A stretch of 38,394 bases of DNA from Xenococcaceae cyanobacterium MO_234.B1 (GTDB taxonomy: Bacteria > Cyanobacteriota > Cyanobacteriia > Cyanobacteriales > Xenococcaceae): positions 1-38,394 of the forward strand of contig JASJEK010000005.1 in assembly GCA_030064915.1 (NCBI GenBank). Direction: 5' to 3'. The notes under the pieces are model-generated. The model had not been told where the DNA came from. It made no database searches and saw only the letters and a list, made by a program, of their open reading frames with translations. Of the stretch, positions 1-7,402 are shown piece after piece (the first letter of the stretch is position 1; each line of letters opens with the position of its first letter). A program made the position numbers and the translations under genes.

Positions 1-71
1 TTTTGGCGACAATCTTTTCTTTCTCCATTACAAACGGGGCAATCTCCACGGGTTAAGCGTTTCCAAGCCAT
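1..71 (-). CDS. N-terminus of a zinc-finger (replication/primase-type) protein, partial
   Basis: Only the first 23 codons are inside the window; the gene runs off the left edge. The start is ATG at 71-69 with a GGAG ribosome-binding sequence about 9 bases upstream. The peptide begins MAWKRLTRGDCPVCNGERKD and continues CRQ. The Cys-Pro-Val-Cys pair followed by a further Cys looks like the start of a primase-style zinc finger, of the kind found at the N-terminus of large cyanobacterial plasmid replication or primase-helicase proteins. That assignment is inference from a very short stretch. Its position, divergent from about 1.6 kb of gene-free DNA, would suit a replication gene beside an origin. 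Confidence 0.5.
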   Translation of the reverse strand, partial: MAWKRLTRGDCPVCNGERKDCRQ

Positions 72-139
72 TTTTCTGCTCCAAAAGTTAATTTTTATTA
101 CTTCTGGCGAGTGGAAAAGACCTCCACCGATAAGTTTCA

Positions 140-345
140 TAAACCTTGGTTGGGTAAGGTAAAAGGTAAAAGGTAAAAGGTTATGTCCTCATTGATTTTA
201 GGGTCAATCCGATAACTAATATAAAAACTACCTCTTACCACATAAGCTCTTACCTCTTACCTATAAGCTAAACCAACTAAGGGGTACTGAACGAATGGCA
301 AGAGTTCTCAAGATAAGACCTACAGGAGTGAGAATTTAACTATTA
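140..345. repeat. STRR-armed fold-back element 1
   Basis: Direct heptamer repeats GGTAAAA (155-182) are followed after about 50 bases by complementary-type heptamers CTCTTAC (about 231-270), so the two arms can pair through GGTAA/TTACC. The right outer edge carries GCAAGAGTTCT (about 300-310), the complement of the AGAACTCTTGC that starts the related element at 4199. This is a cyanobacterial short tandemly repeated repetitive sequence; no gene overlaps it. Confidence 0.6.
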
Positions 346-395
346 GGGAGTCCTGAATTGCTTAATTGCTGCATTCAGAAAGTCTAACTAAGCGA

Positions 396-617
396 TAAAA
401 TAGTATTGTTTTTAAATAATCTAGAGGTTTGGTTATATCCTCTGGAGGGTGATTTGGGGTGGTATCCAAATCGTTTATCGCTCAGTTGTTGTACGGGGGT
501 CTTATCCTCCCTCATCGCCAGATTTTTGCTCTGTTCTGAGTATTAAGCCCAAAAGAGAGTAGCCACCTGTTCCTAATATCCCAAACTAAATAATTATTTT
601 GGGCTACTTATTTTTTT
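396..617 (+). ncRNA. Candidate structured RNA with terminator-like end
   Basis: A -10-like TAAAAT (396-401) lies 16 bases after a weak -35-like TTCAGA (374-379). The next 200 bases contain nested perfect stems: AGAGG 423-427 with CCTCT 439-443; GATTTGG 451-457 with CCAAATC 466-472; and GGAGG 444-448 with CCTCC 506-510 enclosing the second. The 3' end has three mutually exclusive hairpins: AGCCCAAAA 546-554 with TTTTGGGCT 597-605, AGTAGCC 558-564 with GGCTACT 602-608, and CCCAAA 580-585 with TTTGGG 598-603. They end at a T tract (611-617), which is terminator-like. No known RNA family was recognised. It could be a small RNA, an antisense regulator of the divergent gene at 1-71 if that gene has a long leader, or part of an origin. 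Confidence 0.45.
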
Positions 618-1684
618 GAGCTAGCTAGTTTTATCGTGCCTTGGGGATTGTAGCCAATGGCTCAAACCTTGGCCAGACAAGCTTTTTGAAAATTGCCAGC
701 CAAAACTTTCCGTATTTCGCTTGCGTGACGGAGCGTTGAACTATTACAATAAGTTCAACTAGGGTTTTCTGCTGATTTTTTCTCAGCTTGCTTGAGTTCT
801 AGAATTTCATAACCTTACCTCCTTTAATGCGGGGTTTCTTTTAAAGAACGTCACAAAGTTTGCTCCCCTGTGGCGTTCTGCGCTTTTTGGGCGATTTTTT
901 AGACCGCTCGAAGGAGTAAATATTCCTGGTTTCGGGGCATTGACCTGAAGCCAGCAAAACTTAAACCTTCTAATCATCATACAACTAAAGAAGCTCATTT
1001 TCATCTACTAAGTCACAAAATTCAAAAGTAATAAATTGCCCCAAAGGGGCTATGGTCAAATCGCTTCGCTTGAGTGAGCGAGTGAGCGAATGGTCACTTT
1101 AAAGCTTTACTCGAATGCCGACAAGCAAGTCGGCATTCGAGCCTAGTCAAATCATACTTCTACGTCTATTTTCAACTTATGTGCCACCCGACATCTTCTT
1201 CTTTAGTAAGGTAAAGAATATTACGGTGCAGTCGAAGAGACTCCGCCTTTTCACGACGGAGCTTCCTTCGTCGAAGTGAATGTTTCATCAATTAATGTCT
1301 TTACAGACATAGGCTAAGGAGATATTCGTGAATCTCTGGAATTTGATTCCCCAATTTAATCTGGCTTTTGCTTCCTTACAATAAAGCTTTCAGAGCCCAT
1401 TGGGGCACTTTAGCTTTAAATTTCGGCAATTTTGGGTTTAAGTCACAGTCTTGGTGGGATATCGCCGTAATTTAGCAATTTAGCCCCAACTACTTCCACT
1501 ATTACTGTTTCAGAATATCTCTTGCGGAAAATTCGGTTTTGTCACCCAAAAAAGGAGTAGTTATGTAGTATGATATAAATCAAGAATTGTACTTACTGCT
1601 TCCACCCCTAAGGAAAAGTTAGACGCTCATTGGAGCCCTTCTCATGAATTCCAAAGAACCTTCTCATAGGCGACTATTACTATC
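618..1684. other. Gene-free region with hairpins
   Basis: No convincing gene was seen. It holds a hairpin GTTGAACT 735-742 with AGTTCAAC 752-759 followed by a T-rich run, a tract of GAGTGAGCGA-type short repeats (about 1070-1090), the strong hairpin listed separately at 1110-1141, and CTCCG/CGGAG arms near 1230-1250. Together with 72-395 this is a plausible location for an origin of replication, but no iteron array was seen. Confidence 0.4.
1110..1141. repeat. 13-bp perfect inverted repeat, 6-base loop
   Basis: CTCGAATGCCGAC (1110-1122) is followed after AAGCAA by its exact complement GTCGGCATTCGAG (1129-1141). It has no T tract on either strand, so it is not a standard rho-independent terminator. 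It stands alone in gene-free DNA; a protein-binding, nick or recombination site are possibilities. Confidence 0.7.
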
Positions 1685-1885
1685 ATGCCATTAATTAAAT
1701 TAAATCTATCACCAAAATTACTGGTTTTATCGAGTTTTCTGCTGTTGTTTTCCATTATCACGGTAGCCAAAGCTCATAACTTTGTCAGATACTATAATCC
1801 TCACTCTGATAGCGAAGAAGCTGACCAAACAAGAACTGTGGGTAGTGGTTCTCGGATGAGGGAAATTTATCGGGAAAAAAAGTAA
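1685..1885 (+). CDS. Small secreted protein, possible DUF928-like remnant
   Basis: A 66-residue ORF with a clear N-terminal signal peptide: basic start, hydrophobic LLVLSSFLLLFSIITV, and a plausible cleavage site after AKA. The mature part is polar and contains QTRTVGSGSR, which recalls the short Arg-Thr-x-Gly-x-Gly segment near the N-terminus of DUF928 proteins. DUF928 genes commonly sit next to CHASE2 genes in cyanobacteria, and a CHASE2 kinase follows here. The product is far shorter than DUF928 proteins, so it would be a truncated relic or a small independent exported peptide. The ribosome-binding site is weak. Confidence 0.4.
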   Translation: MPLIKLNLSPKLLVLSSFLLLFSIITVAKAHNFVRYYNPHSDSEEADQTRTVGSGSRMREIYREKK

Positions 1886-1900
1886 ATTTCCCCATGGGAA

Positions 1901-1990
1901 AGTAATAAGTAATGAGTAATGAGTAATGAGTAATGAGTAATGAGTAATGAGTAATGAGTAATGAGTTAGGAGTAATGAGTTAGGAGTAAT
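1901..1990. repeat. STRR array, heptamer TAATGAG
   Basis: About nine direct TAATGAG heptamers, degenerating at the right end to TTAGGAGTAATGAG. It lies between the small secreted ORF and the CHASE2 kinase. No complementary arm was seen nearby, unlike the elements at 140, 4199 and 20592. Confidence 0.8.
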
Positions 1991-2100
1991 TGCTAGGAAA
2001 GGTCAAACTTATTACTTTAAAATGCGAAAATTAATTTTTGCCACCGTAAATTTCGCTCACCCCTCCCACACCTTTCACCCCCTTAATTCGCCCCAAAATA

Positions 2101-4173
2101 GTGACAAAATACTTAAATAAGAGCCTAATTCGCTCAATTTTACTAATAGTTGTGTTTCCCATAGTAAGTCTAAGACTTCTCGGATTTTGGCAATGGATGG
2201 AATGGTATAGCTACGACTTATTGTTTTATTTGAGTCCGACTGAGCCAAGAGATGAAAGAATCGTGCTGGTAGTTTGGGACGAGAAAGACCTACAACGAAC
2301 CTCCTCGGCGACCATGAGCGATCTGACTCTCTCCCTTGTCCTCGACAAAATTAAAGAACAGCAACCACGGTTTATTGGCTTAGACATTTACCGAGATATT
2401 CCTGTTCCTTCTAGATCGTTATCGAAGGAACAAAATAACATGGCTTACAATAGGCTTCAAGATATTTTCCGTTCCACTCCCAATCTCATAGGAATTGAAA
2501 AGGTCAGAGAACCCATCATCAATCCTAACCCAATTCTTGTTGAACAAAAACAGACGGCCGCATCGGATCTGATAACTGACCCAGACAATGTCCTTCGCCG
2601 CTCCTTTATCAACACCTCTAGGGATTCTTCTTATATTGGGATGGCATTAGGCTATTTATATTTAGCCCATGAAGGTTGGAACCACGAGAAGGTTGGGGAA
2701 TCTTCACTGGCTTTTTTCAAAGAAGACCAAAAAATTGTCTTACAAGATGTAAAAAATTGGGATGGAGGCTACATTAACAATAAAGTAGGTAGGGATTTTC
2801 TGGTCAACTGGCGTAAAGGTTCTGATCAATTCCTTCAATATTCCGTATCAGAGCTATTGACAGGAAAAGTTCCGACTGATGCCTTTTACGACAAAATTGT
2901 TTTACTCGGGAATGTTTCTTCTTCGACCGCTGATCTTCACTATCTTCCTACCGCTAAATGGGATCGAGTACAACCTTGGACTTATGGAGTCAATGTGGTG
3001 GCCCAGATAGCCAGTTCCATTATTAGCGCAGCACTAGATGAGAGACCTTTACTCAGAGTAGCCCCTTGGGGAATGGGCTATCTTCTACTGGCACTAGGAA
3101 TCTTTTCCATGACTTTGATAATCTTAAAGTTTTCGACCCTGAGAATCAAGCAACTATACTTAATCTCTAGCGTATTTAGCTTGATTCTCACCGGCTTATT
3201 GCTAGTAGCTAGTCTAGTAGCTTTTCAAGCTGTTGGCTGGTGGATTCCCATTGTCCCCGCAGTCTTGGGGGTCTGGTTAACTTTCAATTCCGTCAATTAT
3301 GAAGTACAAATCCAGAGGGAGAAAAATAATCTCTCCCAGTTAGAGTTATTAACTGGTCATCTAGGTCACGAGATAGGCAATTCAACTTACGCTATACAGA
3401 TGAACACAGAAGAGATTGAAGTCAAAACAGAGGATGCCCAAAGCTTGGTTGATTTAATCTGGGATAATTTCTGTTACCAGTTCCCAGAATCAGAACCAAA
3501 GAGTTACGATCTCAGTGATGATTATCTGACCAGAGATAAGTTACATCGATACCTGGATGAACTCAAGAAAAACCTCACTGAAATTCAAGAACAAACTCGA
3601 CAAATTTGGCTCAAGCTCCAAAAAATATCCCGCCAGAGAAAACGCACTAAATATTACATAAAACTTACCAACTTCTGGTCAAAAAGAGCCCCAGAAATAA
3701 CGATGGTTAATGATTTTGTTCGAGAATTGGTTGAAGAAGTTACGATGGATTTACAAGAGGAATATGAAATTAAAATTGAGGTCAAACAAATCTACGACCC
3801 TCACCTCTCAAGGATTAAGTTAGACAGATTCAGTCTAGAAATAATCCTGAAAAATTTATTGGAGAACGCTTTTGATACCTTGTCGGCTAAATCTGACACA
3901 GCTTCAAACTACAATCCAACTGTGATAGTTGAGACAAAAAAAAGCAAGCAGGGGATGGAAATTACTGTAGAAGATAATGGGTCAGGAATTCCCAAAGCTT
4001 TCAGGAATAAAATTTTTAAACTAGGGGTTTCAGGAAAATCTGCGGCTCAAGGACAGGGAATAGGATTATTTTTAGTTCAGGAACTTTTAAATTTACAACA
4101 AGGACAAATAAGATTGGAAAGTCGAGTCGGAGAAGGTAGTAAATTTATAGTTTCTCTCCCAAAAAAACGTTGA
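2101..4173 (+). CDS. CHASE2-domain sensor histidine kinase
   Basis: A 690-residue membrane sensor kinase that would detect an extracytoplasmic signal and phosphorylate a receiver. Order of parts: one membrane helix (about 10-30), an exposed CHASE2 sensory domain (about 40-310, with VVWDEKDLQR and GLDIYRDIPVP), three membrane helices (about 320-400), a helical dimerisation region with phosphoacceptor His423 in GHEIGNS, then the ATPase domain with N-box Asn589 (NLLENAF), G1 Asp625 (EDNGSG) and a GQGIGL G2 box at about 651-656. All key residues are present, so it should be active. It starts at GTG without a strong ribosome-binding site. The next gene downstream, on the same strand, carries a receiver domain and is the obvious partner. 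Confidence 0.93.
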   Translation: MTKYLNKSLIRSILLIVVFPIVSLRLLGFWQWMEWYSYDLLFYLSPTEPRDERIVLVVWDEKDLQRTSSATMSDLTLSLVLDKIKEQQPRFIGLDIYRDIPVPSRSLSKEQNNMAYNRLQDIFRSTPNLIGIEKVREPIINPNPILVEQKQTAASDLITDPDNVLRRSFINTSRDSSYIGMALGYLYLAHEGWNHEKVGESSLAFFKEDQKIVLQDVKNWDGGYINNKVGRDFLVNWRKGSDQFLQYSVSELLTGKVPTDAFYDKIVLLGNVSSSTADLHYLPTAKWDRVQPWTYGVNVVAQIASSIISAALDERPLLRVAPWGMGYLLLALGIFSMTLIILKFSTLRIKQLYLISSVFSLILTGLLLVASLVAFQAVGWWIPIVPAVLGVWLTFNSVNYEVQIQREKNNLSQLELLTGHLGHEIGNSTYAIQMNTEEIEVKTEDAQSLVDLIWDNFCYQFPESEPKSYDLSDDYLTRDKLHRYLDELKKNLTEIQEQTRQIWLKLQKISRQRKRTKYYIKLTNFWSKRAPEITMVNDFVRELVEEVTMDLQEEYEIKIEVKQIYDPHLSRIKLDRFSLEIILKNLLENAFDTLSAKSDTASNYNPTVIVETKKSKQGMEITVEDNGSGIPKAFRNKIFKLGVSGKSAAQGQGIGLFLVQELLNLQQGQIRLESRVGEGSKFIVSLPKKR

Positions 4174-4198
4174 GCTTCTTGTCCTAAAGGTATAATCA

Positions 4199-4473
4199 TA
4201 AGAACTCTTGCATAAGTCCCATAAACCAAGGTCCTGTTGAGGTAAGAGGTAAGAGGTAAGAGGTAAGAGGTATAGAAAGTCTTAAATTAAAGAAAAAAAA
4301 CGGTTATAAAAGCTAAATTAAATAATATAACCCTGTAGGCTTTTTATATCTTGTTTATCCTCTATAAAGACCCCTTATTTAGCCAAAATCTACCCCATAA
4401 ACTCTTACCTCTTACAAACACGAAACCTTTTACCTTTTACCTTTTACCTATAAGCTGACTTCTGCAAGAAGTC
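4199..4473. repeat. STRR-armed fold-back element 2
   Basis: The left arm is four GGTAAGA heptamers (about 4238-4272). The right arm is CTCTTAC plus three CTTTTAC-type heptamers (about 4405-4449), in the complementary sense. The outer ends form an imperfect inverted repeat: AGAACTCTTGCATAAGTC on the left and, read as the complement, AGACTTCTTGCAGAAGTC on the right (15 of 18 matching). The right end itself holds a palindrome, GACTTCT-gca-AGAAGTC (4457-4473). It fills the gap between the kinase and receiver genes and may separate or modulate their transcription. Confidence 0.7.
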
Positions 4474-4511
4474 TATTCTTCCATTGCTGAAAATAGTTTA
4501 AATAAAACACA

Positions 4512-6074
4512 ATGCCAGTTTTAGAAAAGAGGAGTCCGAAATATCTAGTAGTTGACGATCTAATTGCTCCCAATAAGACCTATCAAGAGAGATTTAGGGC
4601 TCAAATAGGAGTCCCTAGGGAAAATGTCGTTTTTGCTTCTAATTATGAAGAAGCTACCCAACAAATTAAATCTATTTCCAATATTGTTTTATGTTTTGTC
4701 GATTGTATAATTCCCAGGACTTACAAAAAAGAGGGTCTTTTGGAAAAAATCGAAGAATATGAGCGGCAAAAAGATAGTTTGAGTATAAATAACCTGAAGT
4801 TAGCAGAATGGGGAATTAAGATAATTTCCGAGAATCAACAGTTAGAAATATGTGCTTTTTCCGCCCACTTGGATGCCAAAGATTTATCAAGATTAGCCAA
4901 TCAATATAGTAACGTAGTTAAAACTGCTGAAAAACCATTAAGAGCCAAAGATTTAGAATCCCTCAGACCCAAATATATAGAGCCATTTTTCCCTCAACCT
5001 ATAACGGCTAATAAGGTTTCTGGTCATTTAGCCCCCCGACCGAAAAAATCATTTGACTATTCTTCTCTAGATGAAAATTTATCGTTTTTTATCCAGGAAA
5101 AAACTCAAGAAATTAAAAGATTAGTGAGAAGAACTTCAGAAGATATTATTGAGATTGGCACTTATTTAATTGAGGTGAAAAGTAAATTAGGTCATGGCAA
5201 TTTTTATAATTGGCTTGATGCAGAATTTAGCTGGAGCTATACTTCAGCATCACGTTTTATGAGCGTGGCCAATAGATTTGAATCTTCCACAGTGCAAGAT
5301 TTAGAGATTTTGCCTAGTGCGTTATATGAGCTGGCATCTGCCTCTGTTCCTGAAGCGGCGGTAACTGAAGCACTCGATAGAGCCAAACAAGGGGAAACAA
5401 TTGACAAAAAAACCGCCAAAGGGATTAAAGCTAAGTATAAATCTCCTCAAAAACAAATCAGTAAAACTACGCAATCGTTGACTGTTGAAAAAGTTCCAGT
5501 AGATGAGGCCGATTTGAGAGGAGCCAATCAATTGGTAAAAGAGCCTGAAAGTAGGAAAAGAAAAAATAGTAATAGCTCTCAAACGTCTTTGACCCCGAAA
5601 AACATAATTCAACCTCAGCAAGAAATTTTAAAAGTTTATCCAGGGTCAAAGGCAGTTAGGAATAGTTGGTGGCAGTTAGGAGAACATCATCAACTATTTT
5701 GTGGGTCACCAAATTCTGATAAATTTTTGGAGAGACTCCCCTCGAAAATTGCTTTAGGGATTAATTTTCCCCCGAAAAATAATAAGTCTTTGATTCCTTC
5801 GATTAAAGCCAAATCAGAGCTGAGTTTTGGTTCTGAGTACGATGATATTAGTGTAGATTGGTTAGTAAAAACATTGTCAGAATGTATTCGTGAAACCACA
5901 GAAGCCAATGAAACCGTAGTCTTTTCTTACTTATTCGACCTAAAACTCCTAGAAAAAGCCGTAGAATTGTATTGCTGTTGTATTGTAGCCGAGCCTGATT
6001 TATCCAAGTGCGATCTCATTCTCCAAAAATGGAGGGAGAAAGAGCCCAATTCAGTAATACGTATTAAGTATTAG
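4512..6074 (+). CDS. Receiver-DUF3102-degenerate DNA methyltransferase protein
   Basis: A 520-residue three-part protein. Residues about 8-165 form a response-regulator receiver domain: acidic pair Asp15-Asp16, likely phosphoacceptor Asp64 in FVDC, and a Lys-Pro after TAE. Residues about 190-290 match DUF3102 (IIEIGTYLIEVKSKLGHGNF, then a helix-turn-helix-like SYTSASRF). After a Lys/Ser/Gln-rich linker, residues about 383-520 follow the layout of ParB-linked beta-class N4/N6 adenine/cytosine methylases: WWQLGEHHQLFCG at the front and DLSKCDLILQKW at the end. The catalytic DPPY position reads NFPP, and the glycine-rich cofactor motif is replaced by VVFSYLFDL, so methylation is unlikely. Inferred role: a signal-responsive DNA-binding regulator or partition factor controlled by the CHASE2 kinase upstream. 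Confidence 0.8.
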   Translation: MPVLEKRSPKYLVVDDLIAPNKTYQERFRAQIGVPRENVVFASNYEEATQQIKSISNIVLCFVDCIIPRTYKKEGLLEKIEEYERQKDSLSINNLKLAEWGIKIISENQQLEICAFSAHLDAKDLSRLANQYSNVVKTAEKPLRAKDLESLRPKYIEPFFPQPITANKVSGHLAPRPKKSFDYSSLDENLSFFIQEKTQEIKRLVRRTSEDIIEIGTYLIEVKSKLGHGNFYNWLDAEFSWSYTSASRFMSVANRFESSTVQDLEILPSALYELASASVPEAAVTEALDRAKQGETIDKKTAKGIKAKYKSPQKQISKTTQSLTVEKVPVDEADLRGANQLVKEPESRKRKNSNSSQTSLTPKNIIQPQQEILKVYPGSKAVRNSWWQLGEHHQLFCGSPNSDKFLERLPSKIALGINFPPKNNKSLIPSIKAKSELSFGSEYDDISVDWLVKTLSECIRETTEANETVVFSYLFDLKLLEKAVELYCCCIVAEPDLSKCDLILQKWREKEPNSVIRIKY

Positions 6075-6102
6075 AGCTAGTGCCGCTGCGGGTCAGTCAG
6101 AA

Positions 6103-6117
6103 GTCGTGATGTCAGTC
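6103..6117. repeat. GTCGTGATGTCAGTC dispersed repeat, single copy
   Basis: This 15-mer recurs at 16447-16490 and 22723-22752, each time between genes and flanked by CAGAAGTC-type sequence. It is a dispersed intergenic repeat of unknown role. Confidence 0.7.
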
Positions 6118-6140
6118 GTCAGAAGTATTGGTGGGTCAAG

Positions 6141-6578
6141 CTAAATGATTTTTTTGGGCTCTTTAATTCTCAACCAAGAACAAACAGGATTAGTGCGATA
6201 ACAAACAACGCCATCAGCAACCTCATTGACTCCCCAAAACATCCCTAAACAGATAGCCAAGAGAAAAGCGAGGGCCCAAAACCAGCCCAAACGAGAATAA
6301 TTACGAAAGGTCTGTTGAAATTGCCCGAGATTTTCCCGTTTTTTTTGCTCAAAATCTTCCTGACTCTTGAGGAGTTGTAAAACTCGTTCTTCCTGTTGGA
6401 GAATCGGGTAGAGGCGAACTGAAATTAATTGATCTAAGAACTGGGTAAAATGTTGTTCGACTCTGGAGGGAGCAATACTGATTGTTGTTCTGTCCAGGTT
6501 TCGACCAGAGCCTGAAGGCTGATTTCGTTTCCCAGGTTCTGCTCTATCTTCCGATCGATTAAGGTTTGTAACTCGCCA
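6141..6578 (-). CDS. Membrane-anchor segment in the -1 frame of the upstream gene
   Basis: An open frame that overlaps the end of the 6434-7375 gene and ends at TAG 6143-6141. It contains no ATG, GTG or TTG before its conserved-looking part, so it lacks an ordinary start. From the slippery site it encodes about 128 residues: a polar, Ser/Gly-containing linker, a long charged helix (RVEQHFTQFLDQLISVRLY, then LQQEERVLQLLKSQEDFEQ), one strong membrane helix (GWFWALAFLLAICLGMFWGV) and a short tail with two cysteines ending PKKII. Composition and the helix-plus-anchor layout look like real protein. It is best explained as the C-terminal half of the upstream protein, reached by -1 frameshifting, giving a membrane-bound product of about 411 residues. 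Confidence 0.7.
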   Translation of the reverse strand, partial: WRVTNLNRSEDRAEPGKRNQPSGSGRNLDRTTISIAPSRVEQHFTQFLDQLISVRLYPILQQEERVLQLLKSQEDFEQKKRENLGQFQQTFRNYSRLGWFWALAFLLAICLGMFWGVNEVADGVVCYRTNPVCSWLRIKEPKKII

Positions 6579-7375
6579 CTACCGAAGGCTTGAGTAAGTC
6601 CAGTATAGGTAAGGTGGTCAAAAGTTTTTTCCACCTGGGTACGTTGATGGACTATCTTGTTGGCAATAATTTCGAGAATTTTTTGCTGCTGAAGCTCAGA
6701 TAAATGGGCAATACTGTCAAATACCTGTTTTATGTAGTTATCGCCAGCATGATGAGCCACGCCAAAATGTTGGGCTATTTCCGCCTTCGATTTTCCCATC
6801 TCAAGTAAATCGCAGCAGGAAACGAAAATCTCAGCCTGCTTCTGGGTATAAAAATCCTGCTCTTTTAAGCCACATAAAGGTAGGATTTGCAGCAGTTGAG
6901 AGATACTAAGTTTAAGAGATGCCAATTGTTTGAGCTCGAGCAGGCTAATGGAATCGGAGGCTGTGGAATTAGAAGCCGTTGAGGGATTGTCTGATTCTGA
7001 TTCAATCAAGTGGTGACTTTCTAAGAAAGAATCAGCTTCAGTAAAAGTATATTCTTCTTTCGGCTCTAATTCGACCAGAGCTAAAATCTGGGATACTTCA
7101 TCTTCTGATAAAGTTCTTCCCACCAATTGGTGAAGTTCGGGTGCAGTCAAATTGCCTTGATTAACGGATAATTCAGCTTTTTGTTGACTGGAACGAAGCA
7201 AGTAAGCACACTGGGCATCACTTTTTCCTGACTCAAGATAGCGAAAACACTCTCGGACGATTTCGCTCTCATGTTCAAAATATTCCTCCTTACCCTCAAA
7301 ACCACAGAGAGAGAGAATCTTATCGGCTGATTCGGTCGACTTACCTTCAAATAATTGTTCGTAGCGCTCACTCAT
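6434..7375 (-). CDS. Repeat-domain protein of the actin operon (zero-frame product)
   Basis: The zero-frame product is 313 residues with no family I recognise. It contains an internal repeat. The first copy (about 16-65) has ILSLCGFEGKEEYF, then ECFRYLESGKSDAQ; the last (about 155-205) has ILPLCGLKEQDFY, then CCDLLEMGKSKAEIAQHFGV. A shorter middle copy (QILALVELEPKEEY) lies around residue 95. The segment GKSKAEIAQHFGV resembles a helix-turn-helix, so DNA binding is possible. ATG start with AAGGA about 10 bases upstream. It is the last gene of the minus-strand operon headed by the ParM-like ATPase. Its natural full-length form probably continues by frameshift into the membrane anchor at 6141. 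Confidence 0.75.
   Translation of the reverse strand: MSERYEQLFEGKSTESADKILSLCGFEGKEEYFEHESEIVRECFRYLESGKSDAQCAYLLRSSQQKAELSVNQGNLTAPELHQLVGRTLSEDEVSQILALVELEPKEEYTFTEADSFLESHHLIESESDNPSTASNSTASDSISLLELKQLASLKLSISQLLQILPLCGLKEQDFYTQKQAEIFVSCCDLLEMGKSKAEIAQHFGVAHHAGDNYIKQVFDSIAHLSELQQQKILEIIANKIVHQRTQVEKTFDHLTYTGLTQAFGSGELQTLIDRKIEQNLGNEISLQALVETWTEQQSVLLPPESNNILPSS
6509..6533 (-). promoter_or_regulatory. Candidate -1 ribosomal frameshift signal
   Basis: On the minus strand the heptamer GGGAAAC (6533-6527) sits in the exact phase G-GGA-AAC relative to the upstream gene. This is a canonical X-XXY-YYZ slippery sequence. Six bases later a small perfect hairpin follows, AGCCT-TC-AGGCT (6520-6509). 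Slipping back one base continues into the anchor-encoding frame, which stays open to 6143. Confidence 0.6.
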
Positions 7376-7402
7376 AAGATTAGTCCTTAAAATAAAATGT
7401 GA

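Noticed and set aside
807-1004. 65-residue minus-strand ORF
   Set aside because: No ribosome-binding site, no domain, odd composition, and it lies in a repeat- and hairpin-rich gene-free region.
1110-1141. Rho-independent terminator
   Set aside because: The stem is strong but no run of T follows on either strand.
1901-1990. Possible CRISPR-like direct repeat array
   Set aside because: The repeats are contiguous 7-mers with no spacers; they are STRRs, as are those near 155, 4238 and 20592.
6434-6578. Independent internal start for the membrane-anchor frame
   Set aside because: No ATG, GTG or TTG in frame before the conserved-looking helix; only rare starts such as ATT or CTG would be available, so frameshifting explains it better.
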